A DNA stretch of 64,000 nucleotides. It comes from Variovorax sp. PBS-H4 (GTDB taxonomy: Bacteria; Pseudomonadota; Gammaproteobacteria; Burkholderiales; Burkholderiaceae_C). Location: contig NZ_LR594675.1 of the NCBI RefSeq assembly GCF_901827205.1, forward strand, positions 496,001 through 560,000, in the 5' to 3' direction. The translations under genes were made by a program, and so were the position numbers. Positions 43,824 to 52,324 of the stretch are shown in pieces. The notes below the pieces were generated by a model, which worked only from the letters and a program-made list of their open reading frames with translations, was not told the DNA's origin and did no database searches. Each line of letters starts with the position of its first letter. Position 1 is the first letter of the stretch.

Positions 43824-46012
43824 CGCAGTCCCCCTTGCGCCAGGGGCGCACGCTCGAAGCGCGTCGTCAACTCCGCGAGATAGACCAGCTCGTAAGGCCG
43901 GATCGGCACGTCGCGGCAATCTTCGAATTGCTCCGGTTCGTCGAGCGCGATCGCCACGCGGGTGACGGCGACCCCGGCGGGCAGCAGGGCCTGCGCCTGT
44001 TGCATCAGGGCGGTCGGCCGCAGCGCGTCGCCGAACGGCCAGCCGCCGCCCTCGTCGCCGCCCACCAGCGGGTCCATGTGGCGCGTCAGCCGCGCGCGGA
44101 TCGCAGCGGTGAGGCCTGCCTCGTCGAGCACCACACCCTGCATCTCGACCTGGACGAACACGGCCCGATAGCTCGCCGGCCGCACGTAGACCTCGTGCGT
44201 AAGCAGCCGGCGGGCCTCGAGGCGCTCGCCCACGGCGCGCAGCGCCCCGGGGTCCACGCGCGGCGCGGGCACGCCGATCTCCGAGCTCGCGGGATCGGTA
44301 CTGCGCGGCACATCGGGCACGACGAACACCGTGGTCACGCCGCCGAGCGGCTGGCACGGAAAGCCCGGGTTGAGTCCGACGGCCGCGAAGGCACGCGCGA
44401 TGGCGATGCCCGGTGTGCTCAGCGCCAGCGCTTCATGGTCGCGCGCGGTGACCGCGCGTTCGACACGCTGCAGATCGCGCGCCACGCGTGCATTCGCTTC
44501 CGCGAAGCTCTCGGCCGGCAAGCCGCCGACCGCCCGCACGGTGTTGACCGGCGCCAGCGGCGTCGCAGCCGACGACCATGCCTGCGGGGCCACGTTCCCG
44601 GCCAGGTCGCCGCCGGCGATATAGCAGAGCCGCGCGCGGGGCTGGGCATCGGCGGCCGCCAGCACCGGGATGCGGCCGGTCAGGCCGTTGCCGAAGCGCA
44701 GCAGCTTGCGCGGCCGGTCGACGACGAACACGCGGTCCGCGGGGCCGTGCCGGTACAGGTCGTCGGTGCCCTGCCAGCGGCGCCATTCGCCATCGCCCTC
44801 GCGCAGTTCGAGCTGCACCGATTCTTCGATGGGCTCGGAAAGGCTGCGGTCCAGCGCGAGCTGCTGGCCGGGGAGCTTGAGCCAGCCGTCGAGCTGCGGC
44901 TCGATGAGCGCGCCATCGGGCCGTACGCTTTGCACCTGGCTCGCCACGGCCACGTTGGGCACCATGCGCACGAGCACCGGCGGCGACGCATAGTCAGCCT
45001 CCTTGCAGTCGATGCGCAGCGCGTACGGCACCAGGCCGTCCACGGTAGCGCCGGACGGTGCCCAGTCGGCCGGGATGCGGATGCGCCAGAGCCCGGAGCG
45101 CCGCAGGCCACCCGTGCCGTCGACCAGCGCGCCGGCCGGCAGCGCTTTCCAGGCCCCGGTGCCCGTGCTGTATGAGAAGGCCAGCACCGCCGGCGGGCCG
45201 ACCCGCAACGGGTCCATCGCCCATTGGGCCGAGATGTCGCCCAGCCAGGGATGTGGTCGGGTCGCGTCCGGGGCGATGGCCGGCACGAGCCCGCAGGTGC
45301 CTTCCATGACCTGTTCCGCCGGCAACGGCGCATGTCCCTCGCCCGGCGTGCGAGCGAACCACAGCGAATCCGTCGCGCGCGGCGCCCATTCCGGCGCGCA
45401 GGCCTCGGGCACATCGAGCTCGATCAGCAACGTGAAGCTGCCATCGCGTTCTGCGGCATCGATGGGGCGCTCCAGCCACAGCGCCACTTCGAAGCTGCCG
45501 GGGCCGCCGTCGCTGCCGAGCAAGGGCACCGTGCGCAGGGTATCGAGCTGTGCGCTGCGGTCGCGCCCATCCACCGACAAGGACAGGCGCGGGCGCCGTT
45601 CAGGCGAATCGGCCTGCTCGTCATGCACCGGCAGCACATCGAGCGGCTCGAGGGTGGTCATCGGCAGCACGCTGGCACCGAGCGCAGTGGTGAACAGGGT
45701 GCCGGCGTCGATGCGCGTGGGCGCTGCATCCTCCGGTGCCGGGAACGCGAGCACCGTGCGAGCCGCCTGCGTCGGCCGCGGCGCATCGTCCATGAGCGCG
45801 AGCAAGGCACGCGCCAGCGGCCCATGGACCTGGTCCAGCCAATAGATCCGCTGCTCGAACAGGTAGGCAAACAGCTCCAGCAGAGCGACGCCGGTGTCCG
45901 ACGGGCCATGCATCGTCCACTGCCCACGCGAGTTGGCGACGATGCGCGCGCGGATCGCATCGACCATGCCCGTCCATGTCAGGTCGTCGAGCTGGAGTGC
46001 GGGCAGCGTCAT
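43820..46012 (-). CDS. Baseplate J-like wedge protein (Afp11-like)
   Basis: A 730-aa protein beginning TLPALQLDDLTWTGMVDAIR and continuing GPSDTGVALLELFAYLFEQR, IYWLDQVHGPLARALL, the classic N-terminal pattern of Afp11/gpJ baseplate proteins. Further motifs are HGPADRVFVVDRPRKLLRFG, NGLTGRIPVL, GNVAPQAWSS, RAVTARDHEALALSTPGIAI and LVGGDEGGGWPFGDALRPTA. The repeat of the same final domain in the next gene shows the two are paralogous. ATG at 46012 overlaps the stop of the gp25 gene by ATGA; the longer frame upstream is an artefact of antisense bias. Confidence 0.88.
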   Translation of the reverse strand: MTLPALQLDDLTWTGMVDAIRARIVANSRGQWTMHGPSDTGVALLELFAYLFEQRIYWLDQVHGPLARALLALMDDAPRPTQAARTVLAFPAPEDAAPTRIDAGTLFTTALGASVLPMTTLEPLDVLPVHDEQADSPERRPRLSLSVDGRDRSAQLDTLRTVPLLGSDGGPGSFEVALWLERPIDAAERDGSFTLLIELDVPEACAPEWAPRATDSLWFARTPGEGHAPLPAEQVMEGTCGLVPAIAPDATRPHPWLGDISAQWAMDPLRVGPPAVLAFSYSTGTGAWKALPAGALVDGTGGLRRSGLWRIRIPADWAPSGATVDGLVPYALRIDCKEADYASPPVLVRMVPNVAVASQVQSVRPDGALIEPQLDGWLKLPGQQLALDRSLSEPIEESVQLELREGDGEWRRWQGTDDLYRHGPADRVFVVDRPRKLLRFGNGLTGRIPVLAAADAQPRARLCYIAGGDLAGNVAPQAWSSAATPLAPVNTVRAVGGLPAESFAEANARVARDLQRVERAVTARDHEALALSTPGIAIARAFAAVGLNPGFPCQPLGGVTTVFVVPDVPRSTDPASSEIGVPAPRVDPGALRAVGERLEARRLLTHEVYVRPASYRAVFVQVEMQGVVLDEAGLTAAIRARLTRHMDPLVGGDEGGGWPFGDALRPTALMQQAQALLPAGVAVTRVAIALDEPEQFEDCRDVPIRPYELVYLAELTTRFERAPLAQGGLR

Positions 46013-46416
46013 GTCGGCCCCTCGTCGACACCGAGGTAGAACGGGAACACCAGGTTGCCGCGCGAGTTCGCGCCGCGGATGCGGTAGCCGATGCGCACCG
46101 CGACGTGGTTCTGCTCCTCGGGATCCAGCTCCGCCGTCGCGAATTCGAGCTCCACGCGCGGCTCGAAGTCGCGGATCGCATTGCGTACCGACAGCTCGAG
46201 CAGGCGCAGGTACTGCACGCTGCCCGGGGCGAACACGAGGTCCGGCGCCTCGCAGCCGAAGTCCGGACGCATGGCGCGTTCGCCGAAGGTGGTCATCAGG
46301 ATGTGCCGCAGCGAATGCTCGATGTGTTCGGCACCCTCGCTGTAGCCGAGCTCGCCCGAGGCATCGGGCAGGATCGGGAAACGCCATCCGCGCCCGAGGA
46401 AGTCGGTGCGGCTCAT
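46009..46416 (-). CDS. gp25/gpW-like baseplate wedge protein (Afp9-like)
   Basis: A 135-aa protein: GWRFPILPDASGELGYSEGA, EHIEHSLRHILMTTFGERAM and RPDFGCEAPDLVFAP are the gp25 lysozyme-like wedge signature of T4-type and CIS baseplates (E-R-x-M-R-P-D-F-G). The length is typical. The ATG at 46416 is preferred because it forms an ATGA overlap with the upstream stop and has GGAGG nine bases before it; the alternative at 46425 would be immediately behind the GGAGG. It is probably the core wedge component that nucleates sheath assembly. Confidence 0.93.
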   Translation of the reverse strand: MSRTDFLGRGWRFPILPDASGELGYSEGAEHIEHSLRHILMTTFGERAMRPDFGCEAPDLVFAPGSVQYLRLLELSVRNAIRDFEPRVELEFATAELDPEEQNHVAVRIGYRIRGANSRGNLVFPFYLGVDEGPT

Positions 46417-47174
46417 GATGGACATCCTCCGAGGCCATCGACGATCTGCTGAATGGTCTTCACCACGTCGTCGAGCTGGGCGATGCTCTTGTTCAGACCC
46501 TCCACATTGGAGGCGCTGCCGATGGCGGGCAGCTTGATCTCGGCCACGCCCGCGATGCTCATGAACGGCGACGCAAGATCCATGATGGCCTGCAGCGGGC
46601 CGAGCCCCTCCATCAGGTGGCCCATCGAGGTGATGGCGTTCTGCTGCGCGCACTCGACCGTCGCGACCAGCTCGTCGTTGCCGCTGGCCTTCGCGTCCTT
46701 GAGCGTGATCGCCAGCCCGCCCAGAAGATTGCCGATGGTCTTCAGCTGCCCGATGAGGCAGTTCAGGACCTTCAGGATCAGGCACAGCACGTCGCGCACG
46801 AAAGGAATCATCCCGGCGGGCGTGAGCATCAGGAAGCAGGGTGCGAGATCGGCGACTGCCTTTCCGATGTCCGCGACGAGCTTGGGCGTCGGCGGCGGGC
46901 TGGTGACGGCATCGCTGAGCGGCTTGAGCAGCTTCAGGATCTTCAGCACGCACTCCATGCTCGCCATCATCGGCATGATCTGCATCATCAGGCTGAAGGT
47001 CAGCGAGCAGTCATTGGGAATGTTCTGGCCGATGTTGGACAACGAGGTGAGCGCTGCGCCCGACGGCAACTGGATCTTGATCTTCTTCGGCGCAGGCAGG
47101 CTGAGGTCGAGGCAGATCGGCGCGCTCAGGGCCTCGCGCAGAGACTCGGGGACCGGGATGTCGAGCTGTGCCAC
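46413..47174 (-). CDS. Hydrophobic 253-aa protein in the PAAR (Afp10) position
   Basis: No known family recognised. The polypeptide has long helical hydrophobic stretches (SLMMQIMPMMASMECVLKIL, APCFLMLTPAGMIPFVRDVL, CLILKVLNCLIGQLKTIGNL) and six or seven cysteines, and ends DDVVKTIQQIVDGLGGCPS. It sits between the gpV-like spike gene and gp25, where Afp-type clusters usually carry the small PAAR spike-tip gene. No PAAR motif is present. It might be a membrane-interacting spike-associated cargo or a chaperone-stabilised structural part. ATG at 47174; the next gene upstream ends eight bases before it. Confidence 0.72.
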   Translation of the reverse strand: MAQLDIPVPESLREALSAPICLDLSLPAPKKIKIQLPSGAALTSLSNIGQNIPNDCSLTFSLMMQIMPMMASMECVLKILKLLKPLSDAVTSPPPTPKLVADIGKAVADLAPCFLMLTPAGMIPFVRDVLCLILKVLNCLIGQLKTIGNLLGGLAITLKDAKASGNDELVATVECAQQNAITSMGHLMEGLGPLQAIMDLASPFMSIAGVAEIKLPAIGSASNVEGLNKSIAQLDDVVKTIQQIVDGLGGCPS

Positions 47175-47181
47175 GCGTCAC

Positions 47182-47748
47182 CTAGATGGAATTCATCGAT
47201 GGCGCGACGATGCGCCCGTTGATGCGGATGGACGCCCCCTCGATCTCGAGCGCACCCAGCGCCTTGATGCGCACCGTGCCGGTGGTCGACATCGAGATGA
47301 AGCTGCCGTTCGAGGTCTCGATGATCAAGGCGCCCGCAGCACCCGGCTGCTCCGGGTCGAGCATGCTGATGCGATGTCCGGTGGGCGACTGGATGCGCAG
47401 ATGGCGCACGTGCGTATCGAGGTCGGTGCCGGTCCCCGGCGGCTGGTCGACGCCGTTGTAGAGGCCGCCGATGATGACGGGCCGCCGCATGTCGCCGTGG
47501 ATGAAGGCCAGCAGCACCTCGCTGCCCTTCAGTGGCATGAAGAAGGCGCCGTGGTCGGGGCCGGCGAAGAATTGCGCGACGCGGCACCACTCGCTCACCA
47601 TCTGCGGCTGCCCGGGCGTGGCGCTGCCGTCGAGCCAGGGATAGGTGACGCGCACCTTGCCGTCGTTGCGGACTTCCTCGACCAGGCCTTCGGCCACGCC
47701 GAAGAATCGCCGGTCGGTGCGCAGTGCCGTGCGTGCAGTGCTGCTCAT
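47182..47748 (-). CDS. gpV/gp5-type baseplate spike protein (OB-fold)
   Basis: A 188-aa protein with the OB-fold of phage baseplate protein V: FFGVAEGLVEEVRNDGKVRV, TYPWLDGSATPGQPQMVSEW, CRVAQFFAGPDHGAFFMPLK, GSEVLLAFIHGDMRRPVIIG, GLYNGV. The final 60 residues (GALIIETSNGSFISMSTTGT, VRIKALGALEIEGASIRING) form the start of a beta-helix needle. With the gpD-like protein encoded just upstream it reconstitutes a split VgrG, the central spike at the tip of the tube. ATG at 47748 overlaps the stop of that gene. Confidence 0.92.
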   Translation of the reverse strand: MSSTARTALRTDRRFFGVAEGLVEEVRNDGKVRVTYPWLDGSATPGQPQMVSEWCRVAQFFAGPDHGAFFMPLKGSEVLLAFIHGDMRRPVIIGGLYNGVDQPPGTGTDLDTHVRHLRIQSPTGHRISMLDPEQPGAAGALIIETSNGSFISMSTTGTVRIKALGALEIEGASIRINGRIVAPSMNSI

Positions 47749-48887
47749 TCGGGTCTCCGGTGCAGCATGCGCCGCGCTGCGAAGGTGGTCAGGTACCCGT
47801 TGTGGTCGATCTGGTGCTCCACGCTCGTGATGTAGTAGGAGCCATTGAAGCGGCCGAGCCCGCTGAGTTCCAGGTTGTGGCCGGGACGCAGCTCCGGCTT
47901 GCCGATGACCTGGCCGCTGGCCGTGACGAAGTCGTAGGCGCGGCGCAGCAGCAGGCTGCGCGCAAGCACGGTGGCCTCCTCCTGGCTGGTGACCGGCGCG
48001 TCGACCACCACGTCCTGCTTGCCCGCCTGCGTGCGCTGCGCGATCTGTGGCCCGTTTTCGCCCGAATCGGGTTGTTTCGGCAGGTCGTCGGGGCCGGCCT
48101 TGCCGATGATGGGCACCTTGGTGTCGGGATCCCAGCCGTGCACGGTCACGGTCGCGACCTGGTCCGACAGGTTGATGGTGGGCGTGAAGCTCAGCAGGTT
48201 CTCGCCCCAGCGGTAAGCGAAGGAGGTCTGGCGGGTCCCTTCGCGTCCGTCCGTGGGTTTCACGAAAAACAGCGTGGCTTCGCCGCTCTTCGAATCCGTG
48301 ACGATGTGGCAGTCGAAGTCGATGCGCGCCGCGCGCTCCTTGAGGAAGGTCGCATCGTCGGTCATGCGCTGGATCACCTCGTGCTGGATCGGCTCCGACT
48401 CGTCCACCACCCAGCGCAGCTTGTTGCGCTCGGCGATGGCCACCGCGATCTCCGAGTCCCGCTTGTCGAGGTACTGGATGGACTCCGACTCGTCGGGCCG
48501 CTTGTCTTTGAGCTTGAACATGCCGTCCTGCCCGCTGACGGTCAGGGTGGGCGACCCGGCCTGTGGAAACTTCGGCGCCACGCTGGTGATCTGTCCGTTG
48601 ATCATCGACAGCAGGTCGTCGGCGTAGCCCATCTTGATGTGCACCTGGCGGCCGATGTCGAAGCGATCGCCATCGCTGTACTTGAACACCTCGCGGGCCT
48701 TGCGGAAGCTCGCGATGTTGGCGACTGTCATGTCGAAGCTGGCCATCTGCTGGAGATCCATCTTCACGCTCAGGGTCAGGATGTCGCCGTTGGTTTGCGG
48801 CGAGAGTTGCTGGCCATCGATCTCCACGCGGAAGCGCGGCGCGTAGTAGTCCACGTGCGGCAGGCCGGCTTTCAGCGTGGCAGCCAT
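47745..48887 (-). CDS. gpD/VgrG N-terminal-like hub protein (Afp8-like)
   Basis: A 380-aa phage late-control gpD-family protein: YYAPRFRVEIDGQQLSPQTN, LTLSVKMDLQQMASFDMTVA, QVHIKMGYADDLLSMINGQI, YLDKRDSEIAVAIAERNKL and FLKERAARIDFDCHIVTDSK. This corresponds to the N-terminal hub half of VgrG and of Afp8, while the OB/needle part is in the next gene. ATG at 48887 shares a base with the stop of the LysM gene (TGATG). The hub connects baseplate, tube and spike. Confidence 0.9.
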   Translation of the reverse strand: MAATLKAGLPHVDYYAPRFRVEIDGQQLSPQTNGDILTLSVKMDLQQMASFDMTVANIASFRKAREVFKYSDGDRFDIGRQVHIKMGYADDLLSMINGQITSVAPKFPQAGSPTLTVSGQDGMFKLKDKRPDESESIQYLDKRDSEIAVAIAERNKLRWVVDESEPIQHEVIQRMTDDATFLKERAARIDFDCHIVTDSKSGEATLFFVKPTDGREGTRQTSFAYRWGENLLSFTPTINLSDQVATVTVHGWDPDTKVPIIGKAGPDDLPKQPDSGENGPQIAQRTQAGKQDVVVDAPVTSQEEATVLARSLLLRRAYDFVTASGQVIGKPELRPGHNLELSGLGRFNGSYYITSVEHQIDHNGYLTTFAARRMLHRRPE

Positions 48888-49543
48888 CAGCGCAACCTCG
48901 GAATCTGCAGCGTCTGGCCCGGCGTGAGTCGCCGCGGATCCTGGATCCCGTTGCCGGCGGCGATGACGCGCCATTGAGTGGGATCGTTGTAGGCGAGGTT
49001 CGCAACGCCGGCCAGCGAGTCGCCGCGCCGCACGACGTGGCTCTTCTCCACATCCGGCGAATGCCGCGGCGTCTCCGCGACCTGCTCCTCCACCGTTCGG
49101 TATTCGATCATCGACAAGCCGATCTTGGCGCGCAGCGGCACGCCGGTCGGCGTGAACAGCACGAACGTGACGGCAAGACTTTCGACGACGCCCAGGAACA
49201 CCTGGCCGTCCCAGACCAGGCGCAGGATGGGCGGGGCGTGGAGCTCGCCGTTGATCTTCATGAGGTTCTGCAGCGGGTCCGTGCGCTTGCGAACATCCTC
49301 GAGCGTGTCGGAGGTGTCGAGCAGCAGTTCGGCCGTCAGCTTCTTCGCCGAGCCGCGCACGTACTGCAGCGGCGGCGTTTCCAGCCCGGGGATGGCAATC
49401 TCCGCAAAGTTGTTGGACTTCTGCAGCTGGTACTCGGTGGGATTGAACAGGAGCGTGATCGGCGGCACGCCCGTCGGTCGAACCACCTGCAGCACCACCT
49501 TCTTCGGGCCCTGCTTCGCGCTCGAGAGAGGTGTCTCGATCAT
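48887..49543 (-). CDS. LysM-containing CIS tube-cap protein (Afp7-like)
   Basis: A 218-aa protein. The N-terminal part PPITLLFNPTEYQLQKSNNF and LKRLTAELLLDTSDTLEDVR-like region (residues ~25-160) is the CIS tube-type fold seen in gp53/Afp7 proteins; the C-terminal 50 residues form a LysM domain: KSHVVRRGDSLAGVANLAYN, DPTQWRVIAAGNGIQDPRRL, TPGQTLQIPRL. In Afp and phage T4 the homologue sits between tube and hub. The exact start is ATG at 49543, which overlaps the stop of the 60-aa gene (ATGA). Confidence 0.9.
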   Translation of the reverse strand: MIETPLSSAKQGPKKVVLQVVRPTGVPPITLLFNPTEYQLQKSNNFAEIAIPGLETPPLQYVRGSAKKLTAELLLDTSDTLEDVRKRTDPLQNLMKINGELHAPPILRLVWDGQVFLGVVESLAVTFVLFTPTGVPLRAKIGLSMIEYRTVEEQVAETPRHSPDVEKSHVVRRGDSLAGVANLAYNDPTQWRVIAAGNGIQDPRRLTPGQTLQIPRLR

Positions 49544-49722
49544 GCGTAGCTCCCGTCGTCGCCGAGGCGCTGGTCGTTGCGCAGCCGTTCCTTCAGCGCC
49601 TTCTGCTGCTGTTCGGCGCGCGACCACTGTTCGATGTAGCGCGCGAAGTAACGCGCGAAGACTGCCTCGTCGTCGTCGCCGGCGACGTCGAACTGGACCT
49701 CGAGATGTTCGATGGTGATCAT
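49540..49722 (-). CDS. Small 60-aa eCIS protein (Afp6-like position)
   Basis: A 60-codon gene that is easy to miss. It begins MITIEHLEVQFDVAGDDDEA and contains VFARYFARYIEQWSRAEQQQ, a strand followed by an amphipathic helix. ATG at 49722 shares a base with the stop of the tube gene (TGATG) and its stop overlaps the LysM gene (ATGA). The same small gene occurs between the tube and LysM genes of other eCIS clusters (Afp6). The role is unknown; the overlap on both sides and the conserved place support that it is real. Confidence 0.82.
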   Translation of the reverse strand: MITIEHLEVQFDVAGDDDEAVFARYFARYIEQWSRAEQQQKALKERLRNDQRLGDDGSYA

Positions 49723-50243
49723 CAGCTGAATATCCCCACGACGGTGTCGATGGCCTTCCCGATGTCGAAGGTGCCGCCGGCCAGCGTGAGCCCCTGGTGC
49801 ACGATCTCCAGGCTCTCGGTGACCACGCCCGACTCCATGGCGTTCATGTCCGGCCCCAGCCACTTGGCCGCCAGGCCGCCTCGAAACTCCCAGGCCATGA
49901 CGCGCGTGCCCGCGTGGTCCAGCAGCACGATGGAGCCGTCGCGGCGCGCGCCCAGCGACTGCGTGAGGCCGACCCGATACCACTGCCAGAGGATCGGATC
50001 GCGCACGAAGCCCTGCTTGAGCGTGATGCGGCTCCAGCTGTGGCGCACCGGGAGTTGATGCACGAATTCGTTGATCCCGCCTTCCGGATAGGCCAAGACC
50101 TCGAGGTCGGCGCCCAGGCCGGTGGCGCTCTGGAACGCACCGGCCGCGACCTTCGGCAACAGGCGGGCCTGCCGCGCCGGCAGGTAGGCATCCGCGGCGT
50201 CGAGCGTGACGAAGAAGCGGAAGGTGGGCAGCAGGTCGGTCAT
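49722..50243 (-). CDS. Second inner-tube protein (gp19-like, Afp5-like)
   Basis: A 173-aa T4 gp19/Hcp-fold tube protein: FRFFVTLDAADAYLPARQAR, FQSATGLGADLEVLAYPEGG, HSWSRITLKQGFVRDPILWQ, VMAWEFRGGLAAKWLGPDMN, VTESLEIVHQGLTLAGGTFD. It differs from the main tube protein at 51833 and is likely the specialised ring near the baseplate, like Afp5. ATG at 50243 overlaps the second sheath gene stop by ATGA. Confidence 0.92.
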   Translation of the reverse strand: MTDLLPTFRFFVTLDAADAYLPARQARLLPKVAAGAFQSATGLGADLEVLAYPEGGINEFVHQLPVRHSWSRITLKQGFVRDPILWQWYRVGLTQSLGARRDGSIVLLDHAGTRVMAWEFRGGLAAKWLGPDMNAMESGVVTESLEIVHQGLTLAGGTFDIGKAIDTVVGIFS

Positions 50244-51823
50244 GGCTCGACCATCTCCAGCCTGCCGTCGCTGCTGAGCGAGATGAGCAGGGTGATGAAC
50301 TCCATCGGTGTCGCGGGCGCGATCTGGATCTCGCAGATCACGAAGCCACCGTCGACGGAGGCCGGCGGATTGTTGGACTCGTCGCAGACCACGCTGAAGC
50401 CCTGGCTCGGACGCTCGCCCTTGAGCGCACCGGCGCGGTAGGCCTGCATGAGCACGGTCGTGACCGCGCGCACCAGCGCGAGCCACACCTCCGGTCCGTT
50501 GTTCTCGAACACCAGCGGCTCGGCCGCCCGGCGTATGGCGCGCACCAGGCGGTGGACCAGGCGGCGGTGCGCCAGGTACAGGTTCTCCGGCTCGCGTTCG
50601 GGATCGGACAGCGTCCGGCCGCCCCACACCAGCAGGCCGCGGCCGGCCTGGCAGCGCAGCACATTCGCGCCGGTCTCGGTGAGCAGCGCCTGCTCGAGGT
50701 TGCTGAAATGATCGGCGACGTCGACGGCGCCGTGCAGCGGCGCGTTGGCCGGCGTGTGGTGTGCCCCGCGCTCGCGGTCGAGCCGGCTGACCACGCCCGC
50801 CACATGGCCGACGGCGGAGATGCGCCGCAGCGGCGCGATGACACCGCCGAACGGATCGTCGACATCGACGCGCGGGTGGTAGACCGAGAGCGTGCGCACG
50901 CCGCGCTCACCGAGGATGTCGCGCTGCGCGGCAACCCAGCCCGCCACTTCTTCGGTGCGATGCACCTGCGGCGGAGGGCAGGCGATCACCTGGCGATCCA
51001 TGCGGCTCTCGGCGCCGATGACCGCCGCGGCCAGCACGGCATCCCGGTCCCCGGGCGATGCGGCCATCGACTCGATGTCGGGAAACGCCAGCATCGCAGC
51101 CTCGGGTTCGGACAGCATCAGCTCCACCGCTGCCTGGTATTCGGGGCGCCCCGGCGGCTGCTCGCTGCCGCCGCCCAGGCGCAAGGTGGGCCAGGTCTTG
51201 CTCAGCGGGCCCACATGTGCGGCGGGCGCGGCGACCCACCCCGGCTCGGGACGCAGGCGGATCAGTGCGGAACGCTGCGCCACGTCGTCGGCCAGGGTGG
51301 CCGGCGACAGGCCGCTCAACACCTCCGTGGCGCCGCGGCGCGGACGGATGACCATGTCGACTTCCGGCGTGGCACGCACGCCGAAGCGCCGATAGGACAC
51401 GACCACTTCGAGGCCGTTGGCCCACGCCCCCGGGCTGCTGGCTTCGATGCGATAGCGCGCCGACGCGAAGCCGCCGCCGGCAGGTGCGCTGGGCAGCCAG
51501 GCATGCGTGGTGGCATCGAGCTCCCCCACGATCCAGCCGGCCCACGCGGGCGCCGCGGCGGAGACCGTGCGGACCACGTAGGCAATTTCGCCTTCGTTCT
51601 CGAAGTAGCCGCGCAACGCGAGCGGCGTGCTCTCGCGCTCCGTCGGCTCGCCGAAACGCGCGAGGTATTCGACCCAGCCCGCGACACGCACCAGTTCACC
51701 CTGCGGCCCGCGCTCGGTCGGACCTGCAAACGCAGCGATGTCGGTTCGCAGCGTATTGGTGTCTTCGGCCGGGCGCGCGAACTGCAGTCGGACGCCGGGG
51801 GGTTGCGTGAGCGGAGACTGCAT
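50240..51823 (-). CDS. Second tail sheath protein (Afp3/Afp4-like)
   Basis: A 527-aa sheath protein. Typical blocks are TDIAAFAGPTERGPQGELVR, YFENEGEIAYVVRTVSAAA, GRPEYQAAVELMLSEPEAAM, VAGVVSRLDRERGAHHTPAN, CQAGRGLLVWGGRTLSDPER, ENLYLAHRRLVHRLVRAIRR and the C-terminal strand VICEIQIAPATPMEFITLLI. It lacks the YLSPGVYVEEVPSG opening of the main sheath (52325) and has a different N-terminus, as expected for the baseplate-proximal sheath variant in Afp-type systems. The stop overlaps the second tube gene. Confidence 0.92.
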   Translation of the reverse strand: MQSPLTQPPGVRLQFARPAEDTNTLRTDIAAFAGPTERGPQGELVRVAGWVEYLARFGEPTERESTPLALRGYFENEGEIAYVVRTVSAAAPAWAGWIVGELDATTHAWLPSAPAGGGFASARYRIEASSPGAWANGLEVVVSYRRFGVRATPEVDMVIRPRRGATEVLSGLSPATLADDVAQRSALIRLRPEPGWVAAPAAHVGPLSKTWPTLRLGGGSEQPPGRPEYQAAVELMLSEPEAAMLAFPDIESMAASPGDRDAVLAAAVIGAESRMDRQVIACPPPQVHRTEEVAGWVAAQRDILGERGVRTLSVYHPRVDVDDPFGGVIAPLRRISAVGHVAGVVSRLDRERGAHHTPANAPLHGAVDVADHFSNLEQALLTETGANVLRCQAGRGLLVWGGRTLSDPEREPENLYLAHRRLVHRLVRAIRRAAEPLVFENNGPEVWLALVRAVTTVLMQAYRAGALKGERPSQGFSVVCDESNNPPASVDGGFVICEIQIAPATPMEFITLLISLSSDGRLEMVEP

Positions 51824-51832
51824 GGCGATCCA

Positions 51833-52294
51833 TCAGGTCTGGCCGTCGATGGACAGGCCTTCGTGGCAGATCTCCACAGTCTCGAACGCAGTCTCGTTGT
51901 TGGCCGCGTTGTAGCCGGGGCCCGTGTACTTGCACGGCCAGGCGCGCGTGAAGTTCCAGCGCAGCACCGGGCGGTGATTTTCGTCGTGCATGATGATGCT
52001 GCCTTGCGCGCGCCGCACCTGGCCTTTCATCGCGTCGCGGATCCAGTTCCACATCGCGAGGTCGCCGGTCATGCCGCGTTTCAGCGTGATGTTCATGAAC
52101 TTCTTGAGGCCGGGGATCTTGCGAACGGTGATGTCTTCGTTCCCGTTGCGGTACTCGACGGGGGTCACTTCGGCCTCGAGGCCCGACACCTCGCTGCATC
52201 CCGCCTTGACGGCGTTGCCGTCGTCCGAGACGCCGTTGATGATGACCACGAAGTTGTAGCCCCCGTAGGGGTCTTCACGAAAGGTAGGCGGCAT
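51833..52294 (-). CDS. Main inner-tube protein (Afp1/Pvc1-like)
   Basis: A 153-aa gp19-type tube subunit: FREDPYGGYNFVVIINGVSD, GCSEVSGLEAEVTPVEYRNG, IPGLKKFMNITLKRGMTGDL, AMWNWIRDAMKGQVRRAQGS, RWNFTRAWPCKYTGPGYNAA and TVEICHEGLSI. Size and motifs are those of the major tube protein that stacks in hexamers inside the sheath and carries the payload. It is placed between the two sheath genes with gaps of 9 and 30 bases. Confidence 0.93.
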   Translation of the reverse strand: MPPTFREDPYGGYNFVVIINGVSDDGNAVKAGCSEVSGLEAEVTPVEYRNGNEDITVRKIPGLKKFMNITLKRGMTGDLAMWNWIRDAMKGQVRRAQGSIIMHDENHRPVLRWNFTRAWPCKYTGPGYNAANNETAFETVEICHEGLSIDGQT

Positions 52295-52324
52295 GAGCGC
52301 TCTCCTCTTGGATCAGGTTCGGGT

